A stretch of DNA of 64,000 nt, taken from contig NZ_CP018155.1 in assembly GCF_001889045.1 (NCBI RefSeq), positions 186,001 to 250,000 on the forward strand. The letters run 5' to 3'. Positions 42,817-51,252 of the stretch are shown here, piece after piece (the first letter of the stretch is position 1; every line of letters begins with the position of its first letter). Made by a program: the position numbers and the translations under genes. Source of the stretch: Tenacibaculum todarodis. Lineage in GTDB: Bacteria > Bacteroidota > Bacteroidia > Flavobacteriales > Flavobacteriaceae. Below the pieces are notes generated by a model that did not search any database, had not been told where the DNA came from, and saw nothing but the letters and a program-made list of their open reading frames with translations.

Positions 42817-44448
42817 ATGAAGAAACAACTACTAGCGTTGCTAGCAATTTTAGCGCCAATGTTTACATTTGCTCAAGAAAAAGGTATAGACCAACGTATA
42901 GACGAGGCATTTAAGCCGATATCAGATTTTTTTAGTAGCGTAATTTTCTTTCCAATTTACAAAAATGAAAGTGTAGAAATTCCATTTGTACTTCTTTTAT
43001 TGGTATTTAGTGCTGCATTTTTTACAATTTATTTTAAGTTTCCGAATTTATTTCATTTTAAAACTGCAATTAATGTTGTTAGAGGTAAATATGATGATTT
43101 AGATGAAGGTCATGGTGTAGATGATGCGTATGGAGATAGTACTCCAGGAGGAGATATTAGAGAAACAATTAAAGATGAAAGTGCAGAAGGAGAAGTTACA
43201 CACTTCCAAGCTTTAGCAACAGCCGTTTCAGGAACCGTTGGTAATGGTAACATTGCAGGTGTTGCATTAGCAATTGCTTTAGGTGGTCCAGGAGCAACAT
43301 TTTGGATGGTAGTTTGTGGATTCTTAGGAATGTCTACAAAATTTGTTGAATGTACATTAGGAGTTCAATATAGAGATGTAGGAGAAGATGGTACTGTTTA
43401 TGGTGGTCCAATGTATTATATAAGTAAAGGTTTAAAAGAAAGAGGATTTGAAATGATTGGAAAAATTGCAGCAGTAATTTTTGCAATTTTCTGTATCGGA
43501 GGTTCTTTTGGTGGTGGTAACGCAGCTCAATCTAACCAAGCAACTGTAGTTTTAAAAGAATTATTAGGATTAGAAAGTTCTGCCGCTGGAGCAATAATTG
43601 GAGTTATTTTAGCAATTATAGTAGGTATTATAATTATCGGAGGAATTAAAAGAATTGCACAGGTTACAGAGAAAGTAGTTCCATTTATGGCAGGATTATA
43701 TGTGTTAGCTTGTTTATATATTTTAGGTTCTAACTTTTCTTTAGTTGATGATGCATTTGCTTTAATTTTTAGAGAAGCATTTAATCCAACAGCTATTGGA
43801 GTTGGTGGTTTTATAGGTGTATTATTAGTAGGTTTTAAAAGAGCTGCATTTTCAAATGAAGCAGGTGCAGGTTCTGCATCAATTGCGCATTCAGCAGTAA
43901 AAACAAAATATTCAGCATCTGAAGGTTTAGTGGCATTATTAGAGCCGTTTATTGATACAGTATTAATTTGTACAATGACAGCCTTAGTAATTATTATTTT
44001 TAACTTCGGAGGTGATGCTTCAGGAGCAACAGTTTTCCAATATGGAGGAGACGGAAGTGGTGGAGTATTTATTGACGGAGCAAGATTAGAAGGAGCTGGA
44101 ATTACTTCAGCAGCATTTGCAGAATATATTCCTTTTTCTAATGTATTCTTAACTATTGCAGTTGTTTTATTTGCAGTTTCTACAATGATTTCTTGGTCTT
44201 ATTACGGATTACAGTCTTGGAAATATTTATTTGGAAGAGGTAAAAAAGCAGATTTAACGTACAAATTATTATTTTTATTATTTGTAGTTATTGGAGCAGC
44301 AGCGAGTATGAAATCTATTTGGGATTTCTCTGATGCAATGATCTTTGCAATGGTATTCCCTAATATGGTAGGATTATATTTCTTATTCCCAGTTGTTAAA
44401 AAACAATTAAAGAGGTATACAGACGCTATAAAAGAAGCGAAAGCATAA
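42817..44448 (+). CDS. sodium:alanine symporter (AGCS family)
   Basis: 543 residues, inner-membrane transporter. About eleven helices, preceded by an N-terminal signal-like helix (MKKQLLALLAILAPMFTFAQ) and a first helix at ~50-72. Family blocks are ATAVSGTVGNGNIAGVALAIALGGPGATFWM (the TG.GN.aGva sodium/substrate site), GGPMYYISKGLKE, and FKRAAFSNEAGAGSASIAHSA. The leader ending in FAQ is a common extra in Bacteroidota members. Imports alanine or glycine with Na+. The HhH gene starts 10 bases after its stop. Confidence 0.93.
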   Translation: MKKQLLALLAILAPMFTFAQEKGIDQRIDEAFKPISDFFSSVIFFPIYKNESVEIPFVLLLLVFSAAFFTIYFKFPNLFHFKTAINVVRGKYDDLDEGHGVDDAYGDSTPGGDIRETIKDESAEGEVTHFQALATAVSGTVGNGNIAGVALAIALGGPGATFWMVVCGFLGMSTKFVECTLGVQYRDVGEDGTVYGGPMYYISKGLKERGFEMIGKIAAVIFAIFCIGGSFGGGNAAQSNQATVVLKELLGLESSAAGAIIGVILAIIVGIIIIGGIKRIAQVTEKVVPFMAGLYVLACLYILGSNFSLVDDAFALIFREAFNPTAIGVGGFIGVLLVGFKRAAFSNEAGAGSASIAHSAVKTKYSASEGLVALLEPFIDTVLICTMTALVIIIFNFGGDASGATVFQYGGDGSGGVFIDGARLEGAGITSAAFAEYIPFSNVFLTIAVVLFAVSTMISWSYYGLQSWKYLFGRGKKADLTYKLLFLLFVVIGAAASMKSIWDFSDAMIFAMVFPNMVGLYFLFPVVKKQLKRYTDAIKEAKA

Positions 44449-44458
44449 AACATATTTT

Positions 44459-45169
44459 ATGAACATATTTAAATCCCATTTCTGGTATAACAAAAGCCAA
44501 AGAAATGGGATTTTCTTTTTAATAATACTTATTGTTGTTCTTCAATTAACATATGTATTTGTTGATTTTTCTTCTGAAGAAATACATGATGTAAACACTT
44601 CAGAATTACTTGTATTTCAAAATCAAATTGATAGCTTAAAAGCTATTGAAATTGAAAGGAGAAAACCAAAAACATATCCATTCAATCCAAACTTTATAAC
44701 CGATTATAAAGGTGAACAACTCGGAATGTCTTTAGTGGAAATTGATAGACTACATCAATTCAGAAAACAAGATAAATTTGTAAATTCAACTAAAGAATTT
44801 CAGCAATTAACAAAAATATCAGACAGTTTATTACAAACAATATCACCGTTTTTTAAATTTCCAGATTGGGTAACTTCAAAAAGTAAAAGAACTACATTTA
44901 AAAAGCTAAATCCTATTGAAAAGGTTTTTAAAGAAGATGATTTTGAAAAAGCATCAAACACTAAAAAAGAAATTATAAAACTAAACGTAAACAGCGCAAC
45001 GTTTAAAGAGCTGCTTAAAATTCCAGGAATTGATTATGAGTTATGTAAGAAAATCTTTGAATTTAGAGACGAAGTCGCAGAACTTCAAGATATATCAGAA
45101 TTAAAAAACATCGAAGGTTTTCCGATGGAAAAATACGATAGAATAATTGTATATTTGACTGCTAAATAA
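44459..45169 (+). CDS. helix-hairpin-helix (ComEA-like) membrane-anchored protein
   Basis: 236 residues. One N-terminal membrane helix (~18-36), then a charged linker and two HhH-like units: GMSLVEIDRLHQFRKQDKFVNSTKEFQQL and LNVNSATFKELLKIPGIDYELCKKIFEFRDE (the LNxAsxxEL..iPGi..laxxIxxxR pattern of ComEA). The C-terminal DISELKNIEGFPMEKYDRIIVYL completes the second pair. It should hold double-stranded DNA at the periplasmic face, which would fit DNA uptake, but the family is wide and competence is inference. Confidence 0.83.
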   Translation: MNIFKSHFWYNKSQRNGIFFLIILIVVLQLTYVFVDFSSEEIHDVNTSELLVFQNQIDSLKAIEIERRKPKTYPFNPNFITDYKGEQLGMSLVEIDRLHQFRKQDKFVNSTKEFQQLTKISDSLLQTISPFFKFPDWVTSKSKRTTFKKLNPIEKVFKEDDFEKASNTKKEIIKLNVNSATFKELLKIPGIDYELCKKIFEFRDEVAELQDISELKNIEGFPMEKYDRIIVYLTAK

Positions 45170-45197
45170 ACAGTAACAAACAACTAAAAATATACAT

Positions 45198-46355
45198 ATG
45201 TACTTTACAGAAGAACACGAATCTTTTAGACTAAGTTTTCGGGAATTTTTACAGAAAGAGGTAGTTCCGCATATTGATAAATGGGAAAAAACAGGAACCG
45301 TAGAGCGTTTTATTTGGAAGAAATTCGGTGAAATGGGTTACTTCGGAATAAATCAACCAGAAGAATATGGTGGAATGAACTTAGATTTATTTTATACGGT
45401 AATCTTTTTAGAAGAATTACAAAAAGTAAACTCTGGTGGATTCGCAGCCAACATGTGGGCGCATGGATACTTAGCCATGACACACTTGAACAAAGAAGGA
45501 GATGATCGTATTAAAAGAGAATATTTAACGCCAAGTATTGAAGGAGATAAAATAGGTTGTCTGTGTATTACAGAACCTTTTGGAGGGTCAGATGTTGCAG
45601 GAATGCGTACAACAGCAATTAAAAAAGGAGATACTTATGTGTTAAACGGATCTAAAACGTTTATTACAAATGGAGTCTATTCTGATTATTTAGTGGTTGT
45701 AGCCAAAACAAATCCAGAAGATAAGTACAAGGGAATGAGCATTTTTGTGGTTGATAGAGATACTCCAGGAATTTCATCTACCAAATTAGATAAGTTAGGT
45801 TGGCGAGCGTCCGACACCGCAGAAATAGCATTTGACAATGTTGTTATTCCTGCTGAAAATTTAATGGGAGAAGAAGGAAAAGGATTTCCTTATGTTATGC
45901 AACACTTTGCTTTAGAGCGTTTAGTTATGGGGATTAACGCTCATGCAAGAGCAGATTACGCAGTAGAATATGCTGTAAAATATATGGAAGAACGTGTTGC
46001 TTTTGGTAAGTCTTTAGATAGGTTTCAGGTATTACGTCATAAAATTGCTGAAATGGCAAGTAGAGTAGATATGTGTAGAGAATACAATTACTCAATTGCT
46101 AAGCGTTTAAATGATGGAGTTTACGTAGTTAAAGAAGCAAGTATGTCTAAATTATTATCAACCAAAATGGCAGACGAAGTAATTTATGAAGCCTTACAAT
46201 TATTGGGAGGTTATGGTTATATGGAAGAATATCCAATGGCACGTTTATTACGTGATAGCCGTTTAGGGCCAATTGGTGGTGGAACTTCTGAAATTTTGAA
46301 AGAAATTATCGCAAAAATGGTAATTGATAAGAAGGAGTATAAACCAGCGACTTAG
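45198..46355 (+). CDS. acyl-CoA dehydrogenase family protein
   Basis: 385 residues, FAD-dependent alpha,beta-dehydrogenation of acyl-CoA. FAD and substrate blocks are CITEPFGGSDVAGM, YVLNGSKTFITNG, the adenine-contact ERVAFGKSLDRFQ and the GGYGYMEEYPMARLLRDSR signature. At the MCAD-type catalytic position the sequence is GPIGGGTSEI, with Gly instead of Glu; E240 in HFALERLVMG sits where isovaleryl- and long-chain-type enzymes keep their base, so it belongs to that branch. The last fifteen codons are repeated downstream at 46399-46444. Confidence 0.92.
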   Translation: MYFTEEHESFRLSFREFLQKEVVPHIDKWEKTGTVERFIWKKFGEMGYFGINQPEEYGGMNLDLFYTVIFLEELQKVNSGGFAANMWAHGYLAMTHLNKEGDDRIKREYLTPSIEGDKIGCLCITEPFGGSDVAGMRTTAIKKGDTYVLNGSKTFITNGVYSDYLVVVAKTNPEDKYKGMSIFVVDRDTPGISSTKLDKLGWRASDTAEIAFDNVVIPAENLMGEEGKGFPYVMQHFALERLVMGINAHARADYAVEYAVKYMEERVAFGKSLDRFQVLRHKIAEMASRVDMCREYNYSIAKRLNDGVYVVKEASMSKLLSTKMADEVIYEALQLLGGYGYMEEYPMARLLRDSRLGPIGGGTSEILKEIIAKMVIDKKEYKPAT

Positions 46356-46398
46356 CTTTATTGATTAGCGTTTTTTGCGAAAATAGTTTTTTTCTATT

Positions 46399-46444
46399 CG
46401 CAAAAATGGTAATCGATAAGAAGGAATATAAGCCTGCTACTTAA
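46399..46444 (+). repeat. duplicated 3' end of the acyl-CoA dehydrogenase gene
   Basis: 46 bases that repeat 46310-46355, encoding the identical end AKMVIDKKEYKPAT and stop. All six differences are silent third-position changes or TAG to TAA. The 43-base spacer contains TTTTTGCGAAAATAG opposite CTATTCGCAAAAA, a hairpin that overlaps the start of the copy. Not translated as a gene; a recombination or integration scar is likely. Confidence 0.93.
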
Positions 46445-46464
46445 AAAAGTATTTATAAAAATGG

Positions 46465-46496
46465 AAAAACCGAAACTTAATAGTTTCGGTTTTTTT
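46465..46496. terminator. bidirectional terminator between acyl-CoA dehydrogenase and aroC
   Basis: AAAAACCGAAAC and GTTTCGGTTTTT around TTAATA, with T runs on both strands. It serves the convergent acyl-CoA dehydrogenase (+) and aroC (-). Confidence 0.85.
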
Positions 46497-46521
46497 ATGA
46501 TTCGTTAAATATGAAAGATAA

Positions 46522-47583
46522 TTAAACAGTTCTTGTTCTATTCAATAACCAAAAGTCAGCTAAAACTAAAGCAGCTAAAGCTTCAACAATTGGTACAGCT
46601 CTTGGAACAACACAAGGATCGTGTCTTCCTTTTCCGTGAATTTCTGTCAATTCTCCTTCAGAGTTAATTGTTTGCTGATTTTGCATAATGGTTGCTACTG
46701 GTTTAAAAGCAACTCTAAAATAGATATCCATTCCGTTGCTAATTCCTCCTTGTATTCCACCAGACAAATTAGATTGTGTAGTTCCGTCTTCGTTAAAAAT
46801 ATCATTGTGTTCAGAACCTTGCATTTTTGCACCGCAAAATCCACTTCCAAATTCAAAACCTTTAACAGCATTTATAGAAAGCATTGCTTTTCCTAATTCT
46901 GCATGTAGTTTATTAAAAATAGGTTCTCCCAAACCAACAGGTACATTTTTTATAACGCAGGTTACGGTTCCTCCAATAGTATCTCCAGCTTTTTTAATTT
47001 CAGTAATTTTAGCAATCATTTTTTCTGCGGAAACTGTGTCTGGGCAACGAACAGCGTTACTTTCTGTTTTAGAAAAATCTAAATCTTGATACGGTTTGTC
47101 TATAAAAATATCTCCAACAGAAGATGTGAATGCATTAATGTTAATGTGAGCAATTAATTGTTTTGCCAATGCACCAGCAACTACCCAATTGGCAGTTTCA
47201 CGTGCAGAACTTCGTCCACCACCACGATAATCTCTAACTCCGTATTTTTTGTCATAGGTGTAATCTGCATGAGATGGTCTATAAATATTGGTGTTATGAT
47301 TGTAGTCTTTACTTTTCTGATTGGTATTCTTAATCATAAACCCAATAGAAGTTCCAGTGGTTTTTCCTTCAAAAATACCCGATAAAAACTCAACAGTATC
47401 TGGTTCTTTACGTTGCGTAACAATTTTAGATTGTCCAGGTTTACGTCTATCTAGTTCTTGTTGAATAGCTTCGAGATCAACCTTTAATCCCGCAGGGAAA
47501 CCATCAATAACACCGCCAATTGCGGTTCCGTGAGACTCTCCAAAAGAGGTGAGGCGTAATAAATTTCCAAAAGAATTAAACAT
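46522..47583 (-). CDS. aroC: chorismate synthase
   Basis: 353 residues from ATG 47583 ([19 protein letters not shown]); the longer ORF from 47688 adds 35 low-complexity residues and is rejected. Converts EPSP to chorismate using reduced FMN, the last shikimate step. Diagnostic motifs are GESHG near residue 15, the RxxGRSSAR-type block as [17 protein letters not shown], and the C-terminal [18 protein letters not shown]. All are intact. Convergent with the acyl-CoA dehydrogenase and divergent from tRNA-Ser. Confidence 0.96.
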   Translation of the reverse strand: MFNSFGNLLRLTSFGESHGTAIGGVIDGFPAGLKVDLEAIQQELDRRKPGQSKIVTQRKEPDTVEFLSGIFEGKTTGTSIGFMIKNTNQKSKDYNHNTNIYRPSHADYTYDKKYGVRDYRGGGRSSARETANWVVAGALAKQLIAHININAFTSSVGDIFIDKPYQDLDFSKTESNAVRCPDTVSAEKMIAKITEIKKAGDTIGGTVTCVIKNVPVGLGEPIFNKLHAELGKAMLSINAVKGFEFGSGFCGAKMQGSEHNDIFNEDGTTQSNLSGGIQGGISNGMDIYFRVAFKPVATIMQNQQTINSEGELTEIHGKGRHDPCVVPRAVPIVEALAALVLADFWLLNRTRTV

Positions 47584-47673
47584 AGTATAAATTTTAAAGC
47601 ACGAATTTAAGATTTTAAGTTTATTAGAAGAAGTTCTATTGGTAAAAAAAATGTAAAAAAAAATATCAAAAAA

Positions 47674-47687
47674 TGTTTCTAGAAACA
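47674..47687. promoter_or_regulatory. 14-base palindrome in the aroC/tRNA-Ser divergent region
   Basis: TGTTTCTAGAAACA is a perfect palindrome 91 bases before aroC and 55 bases before tRNA-Ser. It could be an operator. It resembles parS only at its outer halves. Confidence 0.4.
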
Positions 47688-47741
47688 AAAAAGCGTATTA
47701 TATTTGCACCCGCAATCAGAGAATATCTGATGAGGCACTTT

Positions 47742-47826
47742 GGAGAGTTGGCAGAGTGGTCGAATGCGGCAGTCTTGAAAACTGTTGACTGTAACAGGTC
47801 CAGGGGTTCGAATCCCTTACTCTCCG
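47742..47826 (+). tRNA. tRNA-Ser (anticodon TGA)
   Basis: 85 bases including the discriminator G. Acceptor GGAGAGT pairs with ACTCTCC. The D arm begins TGGCAGAGTGG, the anticodon stem-loop GCAGTCTTGAAAACTG carries TGA, a long variable arm follows (type II, as expected for Ser), and the T arm is AGGGGTTCGAATCCCT. Decodes UCA and probably other UCN codons. Confidence 0.97.
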
Positions 47827-47827
47827 C

Positions 47828-47860
47828 AAAAGCTTAAAACATTTGTTTTAAGCTTTTTTC
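47828..47860 (+). terminator. terminator of tRNA-Ser
   Basis: AAAAGCTTAAAAC, loop ATTT, GTTTTAAGCTTTT, then T-rich sequence. It begins two bases after the tRNA and overlaps the rluF promoter region. Confidence 0.85.
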
Positions 47861-47867
47861 TTTTTTA

Positions 47868-47875
47868 TACATTTG
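47868..47875 (+). promoter_or_regulatory. possible -7 box of rluF
   Basis: TACATTTG fits TAnnTTTG, with TTTG 22 bases upstream (47842-47845) as a -33 element inside the tRNA terminator. Only five bases separate the box from the ATG, so the transcript would be leaderless or nearly so. Confidence 0.45.
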
Positions 47876-47880
47876 CAGCA

Positions 47881-48771
47881 ATGGAAAACAACAATCAAAA
47901 ATCTATAAACCTTAATAAATATATAAGCTCTTCAGGGATTTGTTCTCGTAGAGAAGCAGAAAAATTTATTAATGAAGGCAGAGTTACAATAAATGGCAAA
48001 CCAACTCAATTAGGTAATAGAGTAGGTAAAAAAGATGTTGTAAAACTAGATGGAAGACTTGTAAAACCAAAAAACAACACGCTTTACATTGCTTTAAATA
48101 AACCCGTTGGTATTGTTTCAACTACAGACGAAAGAGAACCAAAAAACATTGTTTCTCATGTAAATTATCCAGAAAGACTTTTCCCAATCGGACGTTTAGA
48201 TAAGCCGTCTGAAGGATTAATTTTCCTAACCAATGACGGAGATATCGTTAATAAAATTTTACGAGCGGGCAATAACCATGAAAAAGAATACTTTGTTACT
48301 GTAGATAAAAAAATAACAGACGATTTTATCCAAAAAATGGGAAATGGAATTCCAATTTTAGGAACTGTAACTAAAAAGTGTTTGGTTGAAAAAGTAAGCG
48401 ATAAAATCTTTAAAATCATTTTAACCCAAGGCTTAAATAGACAAATTCGTAGAATGTGTGAGCACTTAGATTACGAAGTAATTAAGTTAAAGCGAACAAG
48501 AATTATGAATGTAGAACTTGGCTATCTACAAGCTGGAGATTGGCGAGAGTTAACAGAAGAAGAAATGCAAGAAATCAATAAAATGATTTCTTTTTCATCA
48601 AAAACCGAAGAAGCCTCACTTGTTAAAGAAAAACCGAAGAAGAAAGTTTCAAAGAAAAAAGCAGTGCCAACAAAAAACGATTTCAATAAAAAAAGTGCCT
48701 CTTTTAGAAAATCATCGCCCAAAAGTAAGAGGAATAATTCAAGTTTTTCATCAAAAAAGAAACGCTGGTAG
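47881..48771 (+). CDS. rluF: 23S rRNA pseudouridine synthase RluF-type
   Basis: 296 residues from ATG 47881; the longer open frame starts inside tRNA-Ser and is rejected. S4 RNA-binding domain at 11-58 ([24 protein letters not shown]), then the RsuA-family catalytic domain with [21 protein letters not shown] (catalytic Asp) and [12 protein letters not shown] plus [18 protein letters not shown], a closer match to RluF (U2604) than to RluB/RluE. After ~residue 245 comes a 50-residue Lys/Ser-rich tail that probably contacts RNA. Followed by a dispersed repeat copy. Confidence 0.92.
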   Translation: MENNNQKSINLNKYISSSGICSRREAEKFINEGRVTINGKPTQLGNRVGKKDVVKLDGRLVKPKNNTLYIALNKPVGIVSTTDEREPKNIVSHVNYPERLFPIGRLDKPSEGLIFLTNDGDIVNKILRAGNNHEKEYFVTVDKKITDDFIQKMGNGIPILGTVTKKCLVEKVSDKIFKIILTQGLNRQIRRMCEHLDYEVIKLKRTRIMNVELGYLQAGDWRELTEEEMQEINKMISFSSKTEEASLVKEKPKKKVSKKKAVPTKNDFNKKSASFRKSSPKSKRNNSSFSSKKKRW

Positions 48772-48776
48772 CATTT

Positions 48777-48864
48777 GGGCGTTACCTTTCAGGTCAGGCT
48801 TTTCACTTCAATCTTTTTCTTCGTTCCTCATAAAAAGGATTTCCGTTGCAATCCTTAACGCACA
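48777..48864 (-). repeat. dispersed ~80-base intergenic repeat, copy C
   Basis: Six bases after the rluF stop. GGGCGTTACCT, AGGTCAGGCTTT, then a divergent middle and GCAATCCTTAACGCAC. The ends match copy B in inverse orientation, while the middle has an extra CTTCGTTCCTCATAAA-type stretch, so it is the most diverged copy. Confidence 0.75.
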
Positions 48865-48968
48865 TTTTTGCAAACTATTAGCAATATCAATTTTTAAATA
48901 CTTCTATAAGAGCTGTTAAAAGCTTCTATTTTTAAGAGTCTTTTAATTTTTCAATCTTTAAATAATAC

Positions 48969-48976
48969 TATCTTTG
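48969..48976 (+). promoter_or_regulatory. possible -7 box of tgt
   Basis: TATCTTTG fits TAnnTTTG and is six bases before the tgt ATG. No clear -33 TTG at the right distance. If real, the mRNA is leaderless. Confidence 0.35.
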
Positions 48977-48982
48977 CCAACA

Positions 48983-50113
48983 ATGAAATTTGACTTACAC
49001 ACCACAGACCAAAAAAGTAAAGCTAGAGCTGGAACAATAACAACAGATCACGGTACAATAGAAACTCCTATTTTTATGCCAGTTGGTACAGTTGGTACAG
49101 TAAAGGGCGTTCATCAATCAGAATTAAAAGACCAAATAAATCCAGATATAATTTTAGGAAATACCTATCATTTATTCTTGCGTCCAAAATTAGAAGTTTT
49201 GGAAGCAGCCGGAGGTTTGCATAAATTTATGAATTGGGATCGAAATATCTTAACCGATTCTGGTGGTTATCAAGTATATTCTCTTTCAGGAAGAAGAAAA
49301 ATAAAAGAAGAAGGAGTAAAGTTTAAAAGTCATATTGACGGTTCTACACATTTTTTTTCACCTGAAAATGTAATGGAAACCCAACGTACAATTGGTGCCG
49401 ATATTATTATGGCATTTGATGAATGTACACCATATCCTTGCGATTATAATTACGCAAAACGATCAATGCACATGACACATAGATGGTTGGATAGATGTAT
49501 AAATCATTTAGAAAAATTGCCTTTTAAATATGGTTATGAGCAAACTTTTATGCCAATTGTGCAAGGAAGTACTTATAAAGATTTACGAAGACAATCTGCA
49601 GAATATATAGCAAATTCTGGTCAGCAAGCAAATGCAATTGGAGGACTTTCTGTTGGTGAGCCAGCAGAAGAAATGTATGCAATGACTGAAGTTGTAACAG
49701 AAATTTTACCAGAAGATAAACCACGTTACTTAATGGGTGTTGGTACGCCAATTAATATTTTAGAAAACATTGCTTTAGGTATTGATATGTTTGACTGTGT
49801 TATGCCAACACGTAATGCTAGAAACGGAATGTTATTTACTGCACATGGTTCTATCAACATTAAAAATAAAAAGTGGGAACAAGATTTTTCTCCAATTGAT
49901 GATATGGGAATTACTTGGGTAGATACAATGTACTCTAAAGCCTATTTACGTCATTTATTTGTTGCTAAAGAAATGTTAGGAAAGCAAATAGCTTCTATTC
50001 ATAATTTAGGATTTTATGTTTGGTTAACGCGTGAAGCAAGAAAGCACATTATTGCAGGAGATTTCAGAGAGTGGAAAGATAAAATGGTAAAACAAATGGA
50101 CAATCGTTTGTAA
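48983..50113 (+). CDS. tgt: tRNA-guanine transglycosylase lacking the zinc cysteines
   Basis: 376 residues from ATG 48983 (a TTG nine bases upstream overlaps the promoter box). Exchanges G34 for preQ1 in queuosine-type tRNAs. Catalytic and base-binding parts are intact: TDSGGYQ (D92), GGLSVGE, and FDCVMPTRNARNG with nucleophile D271. The usual zinc site CxCxxC...H is not kept: residues 308-316 read DMGITWVDT, and only the later His (H340 in SIHNLGFY) remains. I believe this is a Bacteroidota trait rather than damage. Likely in one transcript with the LptF/G gene. Confidence 0.93.
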   Translation: MKFDLHTTDQKSKARAGTITTDHGTIETPIFMPVGTVGTVKGVHQSELKDQINPDIILGNTYHLFLRPKLEVLEAAGGLHKFMNWDRNILTDSGGYQVYSLSGRRKIKEEGVKFKSHIDGSTHFFSPENVMETQRTIGADIIMAFDECTPYPCDYNYAKRSMHMTHRWLDRCINHLEKLPFKYGYEQTFMPIVQGSTYKDLRRQSAEYIANSGQQANAIGGLSVGEPAEEMYAMTEVVTEILPEDKPRYLMGVGTPINILENIALGIDMFDCVMPTRNARNGMLFTAHGSINIKNKKWEQDFSPIDDMGITWVDTMYSKAYLRHLFVAKEMLGKQIASIHNLGFYVWLTREARKHIIAGDFREWKDKMVKQMDNRL

Positions 50114-50166
50114 TAATTGTTATTATTTCTGTGGAAGCAGGAATCAAAAAAATAGATTTATATAAA

Positions 50167-51252
50167 TTGAAAATTCTAGATTGGTACATATTAAAAAGAT
50201 TCTTGGTAACATTTTTGTTTACCTTGTTAATTCTAATACCAATTGCAGTTGCTATTGATATTTCTGAAAAAATTGATAAGTTTTTACGTCACGAAAACTT
50301 AACATTTTTTCAAATTGTAGATGAGTATTACAAAAATTTCATCATCTATTATGCCAACACATTTATGCCATTGGCGCTATTTATTGCTGTAATCTTATTT
50401 ACTTCTAGATTGGCAAATAATACTGAAATAATAGCTATTAATAGTGCTCAAATTTCTTTTAAACGTTTTCTATATCCTTATTTTATAGGCGCAACTATTG
50501 TTGCGGTGGTTGCTTTGGCAATGAATCATTTTGTAGTGCCAAATAGTAATAAAATTAGAAAAGAATTTGAAAATACGTATATAAAGAAACAAAATTATAA
50601 AGATAAATCCGTTAGAGATTTTAGCTTGCAACTAAACGATAGCACCTACATTTTTCTTCAAAACTTTGATTTAGAAAGAAATTCTGGTTATAATTTTTCA
50701 ACAGAAACCTATCACGGTTTAGAACTAAAAACAAGGTTAACTGCAGACAGAATAAACTGGAATAAAAAAGACTCAACCTTTAAATTATACAATTGGAAAG
50801 AAAGAAAAGTCTTTAGTAAACGAGATAGTATTTTTTCTGGGAATAGTCTAGATACCGTTTTTGCATTTACACCCAAAGACTTCGATTACAAAGCTGCTTT
50901 AGCACAAGAAATGCCGTCTAATGATTTAATTTCATTTATTGATCTATCTAAAAAAAGAGGTATTAAAAACTTAAATGCTTATTTGGTTGAACTTTATAAA
51001 AGAACAAGTTTACCAATGGCAACGTATGTTTTAACATTAATTGCAGTAGCATTGGCACAAAGAAAACGTCGAGGCGGAACGGGAATTAATTTAGCTTTAG
51101 GTGTAGCTGTTATGTTTATTTATGTATTCTTTTTAAAAGTTGCAGAGGTTTTAGGAGCAGTAGCAGGAGCAGATCCATTATTAAATGTTTGGATGCCAAA
51201 TATAATTTTTGGTGCCTATGCAGTTTATCTTTATTTAAATGCTAGAAAATAA
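50167..51252 (+). CDS. LptF/LptG family lipopolysaccharide-export permease
   Basis: 361 residues from TTG 50167, which gives MKILDWYILKRFLVTFLFTLL, the usual opening of this family. A GTG at 50131 would give 373 residues, but its first codons fall in a sequence (GGAAGCAGGAATC) resembling the palindromic repeat of 745-823, so I prefer the TTG. Three N-terminal helices, a periplasmic beta-jellyroll region (~140-265), and three C-terminal helices follow the YjgP/YjgQ plan. Works with LptB to pull LPS from the inner membrane. The second permease is not in the window. Overlaps the EamA gene by 14 bases. Confidence 0.85.
   Translation: MKILDWYILKRFLVTFLFTLLILIPIAVAIDISEKIDKFLRHENLTFFQIVDEYYKNFIIYYANTFMPLALFIAVILFTSRLANNTEIIAINSAQISFKRFLYPYFIGATIVAVVALAMNHFVVPNSNKIRKEFENTYIKKQNYKDKSVRDFSLQLNDSTYIFLQNFDLERNSGYNFSTETYHGLELKTRLTADRINWNKKDSTFKLYNWKERKVFSKRDSIFSGNSLDTVFAFTPKDFDYKAALAQEMPSNDLISFIDLSKKRGIKNLNAYLVELYKRTSLPMATYVLTLIAVALAQRKRRGGTGINLALGVAVMFIYVFFLKVAEVLGAVAGADPLLNVWMPNIIFGAYAVYLYLNARK

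Noticed and set aside
47674..47687. TGTTTCTAGAAACA as a parS site
   Set aside because: parS has the outer halves but with ACGT in the centre (16 bases); this is two bases shorter and far from parAB.
47584..47688. 35-residue N-terminal extension of chorismate synthase
   Set aside because: Low-complexity Phe/Thr-rich residues with no family match; the enzyme starts MFNSFGN.
47785..47880. N-terminal extension of rluF reading through tRNA-Ser
   Set aside because: The frame is open only by chance across the tRNA and its terminator; the S4 domain begins naturally at ATG 47881.
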